A stretch of DNA of 6,042 nucleotides from Gemmatimonadota bacterium (GTDB lineage: Bacteria; Gemmatimonadota; Gemmatimonadetes; Gemmatimonadales; Gemmatimonadaceae): the NCBI GenBank assembly GCA_947457715.1, contig CANGXK010000175.1, positions 1-6,042 on the forward strand, written 5' to 3'. The translations under genes and the position numbers were made by a program. Below are positions 1 to 5,613 of this stretch, piece after piece. Position 1 is the first letter of the stretch, and each line of letters begins with the position of its first letter. Under the pieces are notes generated by a model. That model was not told the origin of the DNA, made no database searches, and saw nothing but the letters and a program-made list of their open reading frames with translations.

Positions 1-428
1 AGGACAAGGAGTCGCTGTTCGACGCGGAGGACACCGTGATGGGATCGGCGGGAGCGGCCGCCACGGTGGTGCGCACGCTGACGCTCGATCGGGCGCGCAC
101 GGCGCGGGCGGCGTCGGGGTTCCTGCTGGCCACCGACGTGGCGGATTATCTGGTGGCCAAAGGCGTGGCGTTCCGGACGGCGCACGAGGTGGTCGGGGGC
201 ATGGTACGTGAGCTGCTCAAGCAGCAGCGCACCTTCGAGGCGTTGACGCCGGCGGAGTGGCGGTCGTTCCATCCGCAGTTCGGCGCCGACGTGATGCGGG
301 TGGTGACCGCGCAGTCGTCAGTGCGGGCCAAGCGGACGCCGCAGTCCACGCACCCCGACGCGGTGCAGGCGCAGCTGACCGAGTTGCGCGCGTGGATGGG
401 GACGCAGGCCGCCGCCACGCCGCAGTAG
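1..428 (+). CDS. argH: Argininosuccinate lyase, C-terminal part (5' end outside window)
   Basis: This is the last 141 codons of argininosuccinate lyase, the cytoplasmic enzyme that splits argininosuccinate into arginine and fumarate in the last step of arginine synthesis. The frame is open from base 3, upstream of the first GTG/ATG at 36-41, so the gene enters from the left edge rather than starting here. Visible family features are the DKESLFDAEDTV stretch, the helix FLLATDVADYLVAKGVAFR followed by TAHEVVGGMVREL, and the C-terminal SSVRAKRTPQSTHPDAV segment, which matches the family's SSV..R...GGT.P..V ending. The TAG stop at 426-428 leaves a single base before the stop of the opposing gene, so the two genes converge with no room for a separate terminator. 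The catalytic lyase signature lies in the missing N-terminal part and cannot be checked. Identification rests on recognising the C-terminal subdomain. Confidence 0.9.
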   Translation, partial: DKESLFDAEDTVMGSAGAAATVVRTLTLDRARTARAASGFLLATDVADYLVAKGVAFRTAHEVVGGMVRELLKQQRTFEALTPAEWRSFHPQFGADVMRVVTAQSSVRAKRTPQSTHPDAVQAQLTELRAWMGTQAAATPQ

Positions 429-429
429 C

Positions 430-1773
430 TTACTCCTTCATCCCCACCGGCACGCCCTGAGCGCGGGCCCGCTCCAGCCGGTCGAGACGTTTGGCGCCCT
501 GTGACATGGCGTGCTCCACGAACGGGGCCGCCGACAGGGCGAAGGGTACGGCATCGGCCGGATACGCCGCGAACGCTTCCGTGATCACCGCGATGGCGGG
601 GTCCATCAGCACGTTGATGGTGTCGGCGATGGCGTCCCACACCGGCGCGCCGTGCTCGATGCCTAAGCGCGACAGCAGATACAGCCCGTAGGCGATGTGG
701 CGTGACTCATCGAGCTTGAGCAGGCCGGTCATCTGCTGCATGCCCGGCAGGATGCCGCGTGACACGAGAATTTCGTGAAACACGTGATACCCGGTTTCCG
801 CCAGCACGCCTTCCACGATCATGTTGTACGTGGCCGAAGCGCGGGCCTGCGCGACCGGCGACGTGTCGTGTCGAAGCCGTTGCATCGCCTGCGGGAGCGC
901 GTCCGTGAAGATCGTGTGGTACGCGGGCGTGTGGAATCGGGTCAAGTCGGTGTCAAGTGCGCCCACCGCGTGCAGAAACCGATGCATCCCCTCCACGTGC
1001 TTCGCTTCCTCCCACACGAACGACGTGAGATACAGCTGTTCGTCGAGTCGCCGTTCCTGCGAGACCACATCCAGCAGCGGCAGGATGTCGATCACCACCG
1101 CCTCTTCGCCTCCCTGAAACAGCGTCGCGAGACGGAGCAGCAGGTCCTGCTCGTCGGGCGCCAGCGTGCGCCACTGTTGTGCATCGACCGTGAAGTCGAT
1201 GTCGGCCGGATTCCAGATGCCGTGCCGTTTGGCTTTCTCCCAGAGGCGCCATGGCACCGACTCGTCGGTCAACGCGCCGCGCTCGAGACTCCGGAATCCC
1301 GGCCGCGTCGCCGACCCGCTGGTTGGGACCGCAGTGTGGTCCGGCGTGTTGCGTACGTCGGGCGCGCCGTGATCGGTGAGCGGACTCACCGCGCGCACCA
1401 CGTCCACGAGCGCATTGGCGGCACCCACGTGGGGCAGCAGCATGGGCAACATTCCCTTCGACAGCGTCAAGTGTCCACGCATGAGTGCCACCGTGGGGGC
1501 CTCGTCGCCGCGCAGCACCGTCAGCCACGCCGTGAGTGGTCCGCTGATGACATACCTGGCCTGTCGGAGGTCGGCCTCCGTGGCGAGGCGCGCCGCATGA
1601 CAACGCCCGTGCTTGAGGTCGAGAAACACCGTGGCCGCCGGATGCTCGTGGTCGGCGGTGCGCTGCAGGCACACCGCCCCGTCCCACCGGCGTGCCGCCT
1701 CCCGGTACATGGCACTGGATTCGAGCGCGGTGCCCAGCGCCAATGCCCACTCGTGGCTGAACAGGGGATGCAT
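430..1773 (-). CDS. SCP2-like lipid-carrier domain fused to R2-like ligand-binding oxidase (R2lox)
   Basis: A 447-residue protein in two parts. Residues about 1-130 look like an SCP-2 sterol/lipid-carrier domain: an N-terminal helix (AMYREAARRWDG), a beta segment (AATVFLDLKHGRCHAARL), YVISGPLTAWLTVLRGDEAP, then MRGHLTLSKGMLPMLLPH. After a Pro/Thr/Ser-rich linker (about 131-160), residues 160-447 form an R2lox ferritin-like four-helix bundle. Metal ligands read as E223, E256, H259, E321, E356 and H359. V226 and Y316 sit at the positions of the Val-Tyr ether cross-link known in the family. As I recall the Geobacillus R2loxI numbering, all eight residues are shifted by exactly 154, so the oxidase is complete and the extra domain is a clean N-terminal addition. 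Known R2lox proteins are about 300 residues, assemble a Mn/Fe centre and bind a long-chain fatty-acid-like ligand; the physiological substrate is not established. Start: ATG at 1773 is the only start that includes the whole SCP2 helix. The frame continues open upstream for 500 codons but only as antisense of the sulfatase. No clear Shine-Dalgarno precedes it. That the SCP2 part hands lipid to the oxidase is inference. Confidence 0.9.
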   Translation of the reverse strand: MHPLFSHEWALALGTALESSAMYREAARRWDGAVCLQRTADHEHPAATVFLDLKHGRCHAARLATEADLRQARYVISGPLTAWLTVLRGDEAPTVALMRGHLTLSKGMLPMLLPHVGAANALVDVVRAVSPLTDHGAPDVRNTPDHTAVPTSGSATRPGFRSLERGALTDESVPWRLWEKAKRHGIWNPADIDFTVDAQQWRTLAPDEQDLLLRLATLFQGGEEAVVIDILPLLDVVSQERRLDEQLYLTSFVWEEAKHVEGMHRFLHAVGALDTDLTRFHTPAYHTIFTDALPQAMQRLRHDTSPVAQARASATYNMIVEGVLAETGYHVFHEILVSRGILPGMQQMTGLLKLDESRHIAYGLYLLSRLGIEHGAPVWDAIADTINVLMDPAIAVITEAFAAYPADAVPFALSAAPFVEHAMSQGAKRLDRLERARAQGVPVGMKE

Positions 1774-1826
1774 GACCGGTGGATCAGGGTGAGCGAGCGC
1801 ACCAACGTGAGCATCTCTTGATCGGG

Positions 1827-1855
1827 ATGGTAGCCCCCGACGACGGACGCAGCAA
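1827..1855 (-). promoter_or_regulatory. Candidate sigma-70-type promoter of the SCP2-R2lox gene
   Basis: On the minus strand TTGCTG (1850-1855) is followed after exactly 17 bp by TACCAT (1827-1832). These match 3 of 6 and 4 of 6 consensus bases. Transcription would begin near 1820 and give a 5' leader of about 47 nt. Found by eye in a GC-rich region, so moderate support only. Confidence 0.35.
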
Positions 1856-1885
1856 TCCGCTGACGCGTCCCGCGACCGAAGGCAG

Positions 1886-1891
1886 TAGAAT
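1886..1891 (+). promoter_or_regulatory. -10 element placing the sulfatase on a leaderless mRNA
   Basis: TAGAAT (5 of 6 match to TATAAT) ends five bases before the ATG at 1897, so the usual transcription start falls on or next to the A of the start codon. No purine-rich ribosome-binding site precedes that ATG or the internal ATGs at 1945 and 1957. This spacing is the classic leaderless layout known from several high-GC phyla. No good -35 is seen; CTGACG at 1860-1865 is 20 bp away. Confidence 0.45.
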
Positions 1892-1896
1892 CGTGT

Positions 1897-3294
1897 ATGC
1901 TGATCCGCCGCGCTCCACGCCCTCGCCGCCCCCGCGCCCCGTCGATGGCCCTCGCGATGGCCCTCACGAGCGCCTTCGTCATTCTCCTCGCGATCCCCGC
2001 CGGGATCCGCGCCCAGCCCGCCGACGCGCGCCCCAACGTCGTCCTCATCATTACCGACGACCTCGGCTATGCCGACATCGGCGTGTACGGCGCCAAAGAC
2101 CTCCGCACCCCCAACATCGATCGCCTCGCGCGCGACGGCGTGCGCTTCACCGACTTCTATGCCAACGCCACCACGTGCTCGCCCACGCGCGCCGGGCTCA
2201 TCACCGGGCGCTATCAGCAGCGCTACGGCGTGGAGCAGCCACTGTCCGCCGCTGGTGCCACGCCGGACGCTGGGGAGCACGGCCTCGACGCGTCCCCCTA
2301 TTCGCTCCCGCGCCTGCTCAAGAGCGGCGGCTATGCCACGGCCCTCGTGGGCAAGTGGCACCTCGGCTACACCGCCGAGCAGAGCCCGCTGGCACATGGC
2401 TTCGACTACTTCTTCGGCCTCAAGAGCGGCTATCACGACTATTGGCACCACAACGACAGCCGCGGCGCGCCCGACCTGTGGGAGAACGAGGGCCGTGTGG
2501 ACATGGACGGGTACAGCACCACGCTGATCGGCAGCAAGGCCGTGGCCTTCATCGAGCAGCACGCGACGCAGCCCTTCTTCATCGACGTCGCCTTCAACGC
2601 GCCGCACTGGCCCTTTCAGCGCCCGGATGCGCCGAGTAGGGCGGTGGGGAATGCCCGCTTCCTCAAGCCGGCCGATTCGCTCGCCAGCACGCGTGCCGAC
2701 TACGTGAGCATGGTGGAGGCGCTCGACACGCAGGTGGGGCGCGTGCTGGCCGCGCTGGAGCGTACCGGCGTGGCCCGCCGCACCATCGTGATCTTCACCA
2801 ACGACAACGGCGGCGAGTGGCTGTCGGACAACACGCCGCTCTTTAGCCGTAAGTGGACCACGTGGGAGGGGGGGATTCGCGTTCCCGCCATCGTGCGCTG
2901 GCCCGGACACCTGCGCGCCGGGACGGTGACGTCGCAGGTCGGCATCACGATGGACCTCACCGCGTCGGTGCTGGCCGCCGCCGGGGTGCCGGTGCCGGCC
3001 GAGGCGAGGCTGGAGGGGCTTGACCTCTTTCCGATCCTCGAGCGGACGGCGCCGCCGGTGTCGCGCACGCTGTTCTGGCGCTCCGTGCAGCCGCGGCGGG
3101 AGATGCGCGCCGTGCGCGACGGCGACCGCAAGCTCGTGATCGAGGGGAACCACAGCTTCCTGTACGATGTGCGCCGCGACCCCGGCGAGCGAAACGACCT
3201 GGCGCGCCTGCACCCCGAGGTGGTGCGGGCGCTCACGTTCAAGCTGGACGGGTGGGCGCGCGACGTGGACACCGAGGCGGCGCGGCGGAAGTAG
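1897..3294 (+). CDS. Secreted type I (formylglycine-dependent) sulfatase
   Basis: A 465-residue enzyme of the alkaline-phosphatase-like sulfatase family, which hydrolyses sulfate esters. Residues 1-16 are very basic, 17-35 form a hydrophobic core, and cleavage after about A39 (IRA/Q) suggests export to the periplasm or beyond. The mature part opens with PNVVLIITDDLGYADIG, where D54 and D55 are metal ligands. C94 lies in CSPTRAGLITG, the signature in which the cysteine is converted to formylglycine. The second signature GYATALVGKWHLG holds K153 and H155. H237 (NAPHWPF), D303-N304 (TNDNGGE) and K319 (FSRKWTTWEGG) complete the active site, so the enzyme should be functional. The C-terminal subdomain ends normally (YDVRRDPGERNDLA). 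The natural substrate cannot be read from sequence; broad arylsulfatase labels should be treated with caution. No formylglycine-generating enzyme is in the window. The ATG at 1897 is chosen because a -10 element sits at leaderless distance; M17 (1945) would also leave a usable signal peptide. It is divergent from SCP2-R2lox. Confidence 0.93.
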   Translation: MLIRRAPRPRRPRAPSMALAMALTSAFVILLAIPAGIRAQPADARPNVVLIITDDLGYADIGVYGAKDLRTPNIDRLARDGVRFTDFYANATTCSPTRAGLITGRYQQRYGVEQPLSAAGATPDAGEHGLDASPYSLPRLLKSGGYATALVGKWHLGYTAEQSPLAHGFDYFFGLKSGYHDYWHHNDSRGAPDLWENEGRVDMDGYSTTLIGSKAVAFIEQHATQPFFIDVAFNAPHWPFQRPDAPSRAVGNARFLKPADSLASTRADYVSMVEALDTQVGRVLAALERTGVARRTIVIFTNDNGGEWLSDNTPLFSRKWTTWEGGIRVPAIVRWPGHLRAGTVTSQVGITMDLTASVLAAAGVPVPAEARLEGLDLFPILERTAPPVSRTLFWRSVQPRREMRAVRDGDRKLVIEGNHSFLYDVRRDPGERNDLARLHPEVVRALTFKLDGWARDVDTEAARRK

Positions 3295-3606
3295 GGATCG
3301 GGGATGTCGCCCGTGCCGCCGGTGTCGTCGCGGTTGGGGTCTGGAATGCGCCACGAATGACGACCCGGACCACCTTGCCGACGTCGGGCGCCGCCTGGGT
3401 GCCGTCGTCGCTGCGCAGCGTCCAGTTCATGACGGCCGGGGTACCGGCGCGTTCTCCGCCGCCATGGCCGTGGGTGGCGGCGTGCGTGTTGGGCGCGCGA
3501 ACATGCGACGCGGGGACCGTGGTGCATGCCGACCGGCTGCGTTGACAGGGTCGCGGGTGCACGCTGGCGGTTACGCGGGGGCGTGGCACGCGTTGCACCG
3601 TGGGTG
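3295..3606. other. Gene-free stretch between sulfatase and integron integrase
   Basis: No complete gene is supported here. On the minus strand, about 3350-3510 has coding-like codon use (HGHGGGERAGTPAV, then MNWTLRSDDG and VGKVVRVVIRGAFQTP, nearly all G/C third positions in the first 20 codons after the ATG at 3430), but the frame runs into antisense of the sulfatase and has no convincing domain, so a decayed remnant is more likely than a gene. A perfect TTGACA occurs on the plus strand at 3542-3547 and might be the -35 of the integrase promoter, but the hexamer 17 bp downstream is TGGCGG, a poor -10. I see no attC-like core (GTTAG or CTAAC), so no cassettes lie on this side of intI. No clear terminator hairpin follows the sulfatase. 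Confidence 0.5.
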
Positions 3607-4572
3607 ATGGCCAACGGCGGGACTCTCTTGAGCGTGCTGCACGACCGGATCGTGGCGAAGCACTACAGCGCACGGACGGAGGCGGCCTACGCGCAGTGGG
3701 TGCGCCGGTACGTGCGGTTTCACCGACGTCGGCATCCCCGCGATCTAGGGGCGGAGCAGGTGCGTGATTTCCTGACGTATCTGGCGCGCGACGAGGCGGT
3801 GAGTGCGAGTACGCAGAATCAGGCGCTGGCGGCGTTGCTGTTTCTGTACCGCGAGGTGTTGGGGGTGCCGATTTCCGGTGCCATGCAGCACCTGCATGCG
3901 AAGCGCCCGGAGCGACTGCCTGTGGTGCTGACGCGCGACGAAACGCAGCGTGTGCTGCAGGCGATGCGAGGCACGACGCGCCTCATGGCGTCGCTGCTGT
4001 ACGGCAGCGGCATGCGGGTGATGGAGTGCTGCACGCTACGGGTGAAGGACGTGGATCTGACGCGCGGCGAGATCGTGATCCGGTCGGGGAAGGGGCAGAA
4101 AGATCGGGTAACGATGCTGCCGCAGCGTGTGGTGCCGGCGTTGCGGGTGCATCTGGAGCGGGTGGCGGCGCAGCACGCGCGGGACCTGGCCGCGGGCGGT
4201 GGGTACGTGGCGTTACCCGATGCCCTGGGCCGGAAACTGGGCGAGCGCGCGTCGCAGAGCTGGCCGTGGCAGTGGATTTTCCCGGCCACGCGGGGCTACC
4301 GTGACCCCACGACCGGCGAGCGTCGCCGGCATCATCTGCACGAGAGCGTGCTGCAGCGCGCGGTCACGGACGCCGTGCGTGCGGCACAGATCGGGAAGCG
4401 GGCCACGTGTCATACGTTCCGGCACAGCTTTGCGACGCATTTGCTGGCCTCGGGGTCGGACATCCGCACGATCCAAGAGTTGCTGGGGCATCAGGACGTG
4501 CGGACGACGATGATCTACACGCACGTGCTGAACCGGGGCGGGTTGGGGGTACGGAGTCCGTTGGACTTGTAA
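3607..4572 (+). CDS. intI: Integron integrase (tyrosine recombinase)
   Basis: Site-specific recombinase that inserts and excises gene cassettes by attI x attC and attC x attC exchange, acting on the folded single strand of attC. It has 321 residues from this start (IntI1 has 337). The N-terminal SAM-like core-binding domain is residues about 5-90 (HYSARTEAAYAQWVRRYVRFH). The catalytic domain holds R137 (LLYGSGMRVMECC), K162 (RSGKGQKDRV), H269 and R272 (CHTFRHSFATHLL), H295 (LLGHQDVRTT) and nucleophile Y304 (MIYTHV). Residues about 193-226, including GYVALPDAL, RKLGERA and SWPWQWIFPA, are the insertion that separates IntI from XerC/D-like recombinases. The usual hydrophobic-Arg stretch after MEC is CTLR instead of LRLR, a mild oddity. 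Start: the frame is open back to 3526, but homology begins near HDRIVAKHYS. ATG 3607 has no strong ribosome-binding site; TTG at 3628, behind a GGCGGG run, is an alternative. The gene faces the same way as its cassettes. Confidence 0.95.
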   Translation: MANGGTLLSVLHDRIVAKHYSARTEAAYAQWVRRYVRFHRRRHPRDLGAEQVRDFLTYLARDEAVSASTQNQALAALLFLYREVLGVPISGAMQHLHAKRPERLPVVLTRDETQRVLQAMRGTTRLMASLLYGSGMRVMECCTLRVKDVDLTRGEIVIRSGKGQKDRVTMLPQRVVPALRVHLERVAAQHARDLAAGGGYVALPDALGRKLGERASQSWPWQWIFPATRGYRDPTTGERRRHHLHESVLQRAVTDAVRAAQIGKRATCHTFRHSFATHLLASGSDIRTIQELLGHQDVRTTMIYTHVLNRGGLGVRSPLDL

Positions 4573-4580
4573 CGGCGACG

Positions 4581-4599
4581 TAGGGGGTAGGGGTAGGGG
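4581..4599 (+). repeat. TAGGGG tandem run
   Basis: Three consecutive copies of TAGGGG, the first with an extra G, begin nine bases after the intI stop codon. Only three G-runs are present, so a four-stranded G-quadruplex would need a G-tract from elsewhere (for example the GGGGCGGGTTGGGGG in the end of intI at about 4536-4550). Confidence 0.7.
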
Positions 4600-4600
4600 T

Positions 4601-4612
4601 GTCGCGCGCGAC
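4601..4612. repeat. Perfect 12-bp palindrome GTCGCGCGCGAC
   Basis: A self-complementary 12-mer 28 bases behind the intI stop. It is not followed by a T-run, so it is not a standard intrinsic terminator. It could be a protein-binding site or a chance product of GC-rich DNA. Confidence 0.6.
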
Positions 4613-4637
4613 GATCTGCGCTGGTGTGTGTGGCGAC

Positions 4638-4682
4638 CGCGCGTCCACGCCGCGCGTCCGTGTCGCGCGTCCGTATCGCGCG
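4638..4682 (+). repeat. 13-bp tandem repeat, about 3.5 copies, in the putative attI region
   Basis: Units at 4638-4650, 4651-4663 and 4664-4676, plus a half unit at 4677-4682, share CGCGCGTCC followed by ACGC, GTGT or GTAT. The copies are exactly in phase with no spacer. Repeated binding sites for the integrase or an iteron-like protein are possible; slippage in low-complexity DNA is the alternative. Confidence 0.75.
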
Positions 4683-4687
4683 CTAGA

Positions 4688-4703
4688 TCGGTCGAGCGAA
4701 CAG
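4688..4703 (+). repeat. Direct repeat copy 1 (TCGGTCGAGCGAACAG)
   Basis: Matches 4829-4844 at 15 of 16 bases, same strand, 141 bp apart. Position relative to the core recalls the direct repeats DR1/DR2 that bind IntI in class 1 attI, though spacing differs. Confidence 0.75.
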
Positions 4704-4828
4704 CATGCGAGCGGCAGACATGTGGGGACGAGACGCACGGATTGCGAGAGTGGGCGGGCTTGCGGAGTGGCGGGCCGAGTGGGATCGTGCGGGAGTCGCC
4801 GGAACTCGATCGTGTCGCCGACGGTATG

Positions 4829-4844
4829 TCGGTCGAGCGAATAG
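4829..4844 (+). repeat. Direct repeat copy 2 (TCGGTCGAGCGAATAG), next to the attI core
   Basis: Second copy of the 16-base repeat, ending two bases before the GTTAGAT core at 4847. Its place directly beside the crossover makes an integrase-binding role plausible, but this is inference from position. Confidence 0.75.
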
Positions 4845-4872
4845 GCGTTAGATGTCTGTAGCAGACGCCGAC

Positions 4873-4912
4873 TTGACCGCAGTCTCGGTAGGCGCCATTC
4901 TTACTGGTAAGA
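4873..4912 (+). promoter_or_regulatory. Candidate promoter and palindromic operator of the toxin-antitoxin operon
   Basis: TTGACC (4873-4878, 5 of 6 to the -35 consensus) is followed after 17 bp by CATTCT (4896-4901, weak -10). Overlapping and just downstream is the inverted repeat TCTTAC-TG-GTAAGA (4899-4912). Antitoxins of the AbrB/MazE fold usually repress their own operon by binding such palindromes, so this is a reasonable operator. The promoter match is weak and was found by eye. Confidence 0.4.
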
Positions 4913-4930
4913 CCCTTAAAAGGAGCCAGT

Positions 4931-5194
4931 ATGTTCGATGCCGCGACCACGACCTTGTCCTCGAAAGGGCAGGTCGTCATCCCCGAAGCCATTCGCGAAC
5001 GCCTCGGTCTGAAGACGGGTGCCCAGTTCGTGGTCGTGGCGGATCGCGACGTCGTCATTCTGAAGGTGCTCGAGCCGCCCGCCCTATCGGAGTTCGCGGC
5101 GCTGACGGCGCACGCACGGCGCGCGGCGAAAGCCGCTGGTCTCAAGCCCGCCGACGTGCCGCGGGCGATCAAGAAGGTGCGACGCGTCAAGTGA
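4931..5194 (+). CDS. AbrB/SpoVT-domain antitoxin
   Basis: An 87-residue DNA-binding antitoxin. Residues about 6-48 form a swapped-hairpin AbrB/SpoVT domain with the family pattern TTLSSKGQVVIPEAIRERLG, then GLKTGAQFVVVADRDVVIL. The remaining basic, helical tail (about 52-87, ending AIKKVRRVK) would wrap and inhibit the toxin. AGGAG at 4921-4925 lies five bases before the ATG, the best ribosome-binding site in the window, fixing the start. The stop TGA overlaps the toxin's GTG start (GTGA at 5191-5194), which implies coupled translation with antitoxin made first. It probably represses its own promoter through the palindrome upstream. This AbrB plus PIN pairing is common in bacterial toxin-antitoxin loci. 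Confidence 0.92.
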   Translation: MFDAATTTLSSKGQVVIPEAIRERLGLKTGAQFVVVADRDVVILKVLEPPALSEFAALTAHARRAAKAAGLKPADVPRAIKKVRRVK

Positions 5195-5613
5195 AGGTCG
5201 TGCTGGACACCAACGTTTTGGTGTCAGGACTGCTGTTCGGTGGCGTGCCCGGCCGTATTCTGACGGCGTGGAGCACGGGCGGGATCCGCCTCGTCATCTC
5301 GCCGCCGATTCTGGAGGAATACCGACGGGTTGGGCTCGCGCTGAGCAAAGGGCGTGAGCCGCTCGTGGGGACGCTCGAGGCGTTGCTCGCGATGCTGACG
5401 GTGCACGCCCTGCTGGTGGATGCCCCACCGCTCGATGAGCGCGTGAGCGAGGATCCCGATGATGAGATGTTCCTGGCGGCGGCGCTCGCCGCGAACACAC
5501 GCCTCATCGTATCGGGCGATAAGCATCTGCTGCGGGTATCCGGCTGGCGTGGCATCGAAGTGTTGAAGGCGCGACCGTTCGTGGACCGGTATATCGAACC
5601 GGCAGACATCTAA
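5191..5613 (+). CDS. PIN-domain toxin (putative ribonuclease)
   Basis: A 140-residue single PIN domain, a Mg-dependent ribonuclease fold used by VapC-like toxins. It starts MKVVLDTNVLVSGLLFGG with D6 in the first acidic position. E43 lies in PPILEEYRRV, D90/D91 in DPDDEMFLAAALAA, and D110 in VSGDKHLLRV, so the full acidic cluster is present. The pattern is closest to the group annotated as 'putative toxin-antitoxin toxin, PIN family'. The GTG start at 5191 overlaps the antitoxin stop by four bases; the longer frame reaching back to 4852 is only out-of-frame antitoxin sequence. The TAA stop at 5611-5613 is part of the RYYYAAC box of the cassette's attC, so no base is wasted between gene and recombination site. 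The RNA target is unknown. Confidence 0.93.
   Translation: MKVVLDTNVLVSGLLFGGVPGRILTAWSTGGIRLVISPPILEEYRRVGLALSKGREPLVGTLEALLAMLTVHALLVDAPPLDERVSEDPDDEMFLAAALAANTRLIVSGDKHLLRVSGWRGIEVLKARPFVDRYIEPADI

Larger units (their letters stand above)
4573..4853 (+). other. Putative attI region between intI and the first cassette
   Basis: This 275-bp gene-free stretch ends in the core GTTAGAT at 4847-4853, which fits GTTRRRY. The crossover would fall between G4847 and T4848. The flanking bases match those of the attC core downstream (AGGCGTTAG in both). No RYYYAAC box and no long inverted repeat precedes the core, which argues for attI rather than the attC of an empty cassette. The stretch also holds the short repeats listed separately, some of which could be accessory integrase-binding sites as in attI1. 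I could not find a convincing cassette promoter (Pc) in it. Confidence 0.7.

Noticed and set aside
775..1821. 348-residue plus-strand open frame opposite the R2lox gene
   Set aside because: It is antisense to well-conserved SCP2-R2lox codons and has a shadow-like Arg/His-rich composition.
1774..3354. Minus-strand frame that extends the R2lox gene upstream to 974 residues
   Set aside because: The added part is antisense to the sulfatase, Arg/His/Val-rich without domains, and lies beyond a natural ATG that starts the SCP2 domain.
3542..3576. Integrase promoter from the perfect TTGACA
   Set aside because: The base positions 17 bp downstream (TGGCGG) are a poor -10, and TTACGC is 23 bp away; not strong enough to list as a promoter.
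3571..3600. CxxCH (CNACH) on the minus strand as a cytochrome c gene
   Set aside because: It is followed three residues later by a stop and preceded by antisense of intI; in this many frames such a motif is expected by chance. Kept only as part of a weak remnant idea.
4581..4599. G-quadruplex behind intI
   Set aside because: Only three G-runs occur in the TAGGGG repeat, so a self-contained quadruplex is not supported.
4684..4853. attC of an ORF-less cassette ending at the GTTAGAT core
   Set aside because: No RYYYAAC box and no inner paired arms are found upstream, so attI fits better.
4213..5190. 325-residue minus-strand open frame across intI, attI and antitoxin
   Set aside because: It spans three independent plus-strand features and has no recognisable domain; a GC-rich shadow.
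4852..5190. N-terminal extension of the PIN toxin to 253 residues
   Set aside because: The extra part is out-of-frame antitoxin sequence; the GTG at 5191 starts directly at the PIN MKVVLDTN motif.
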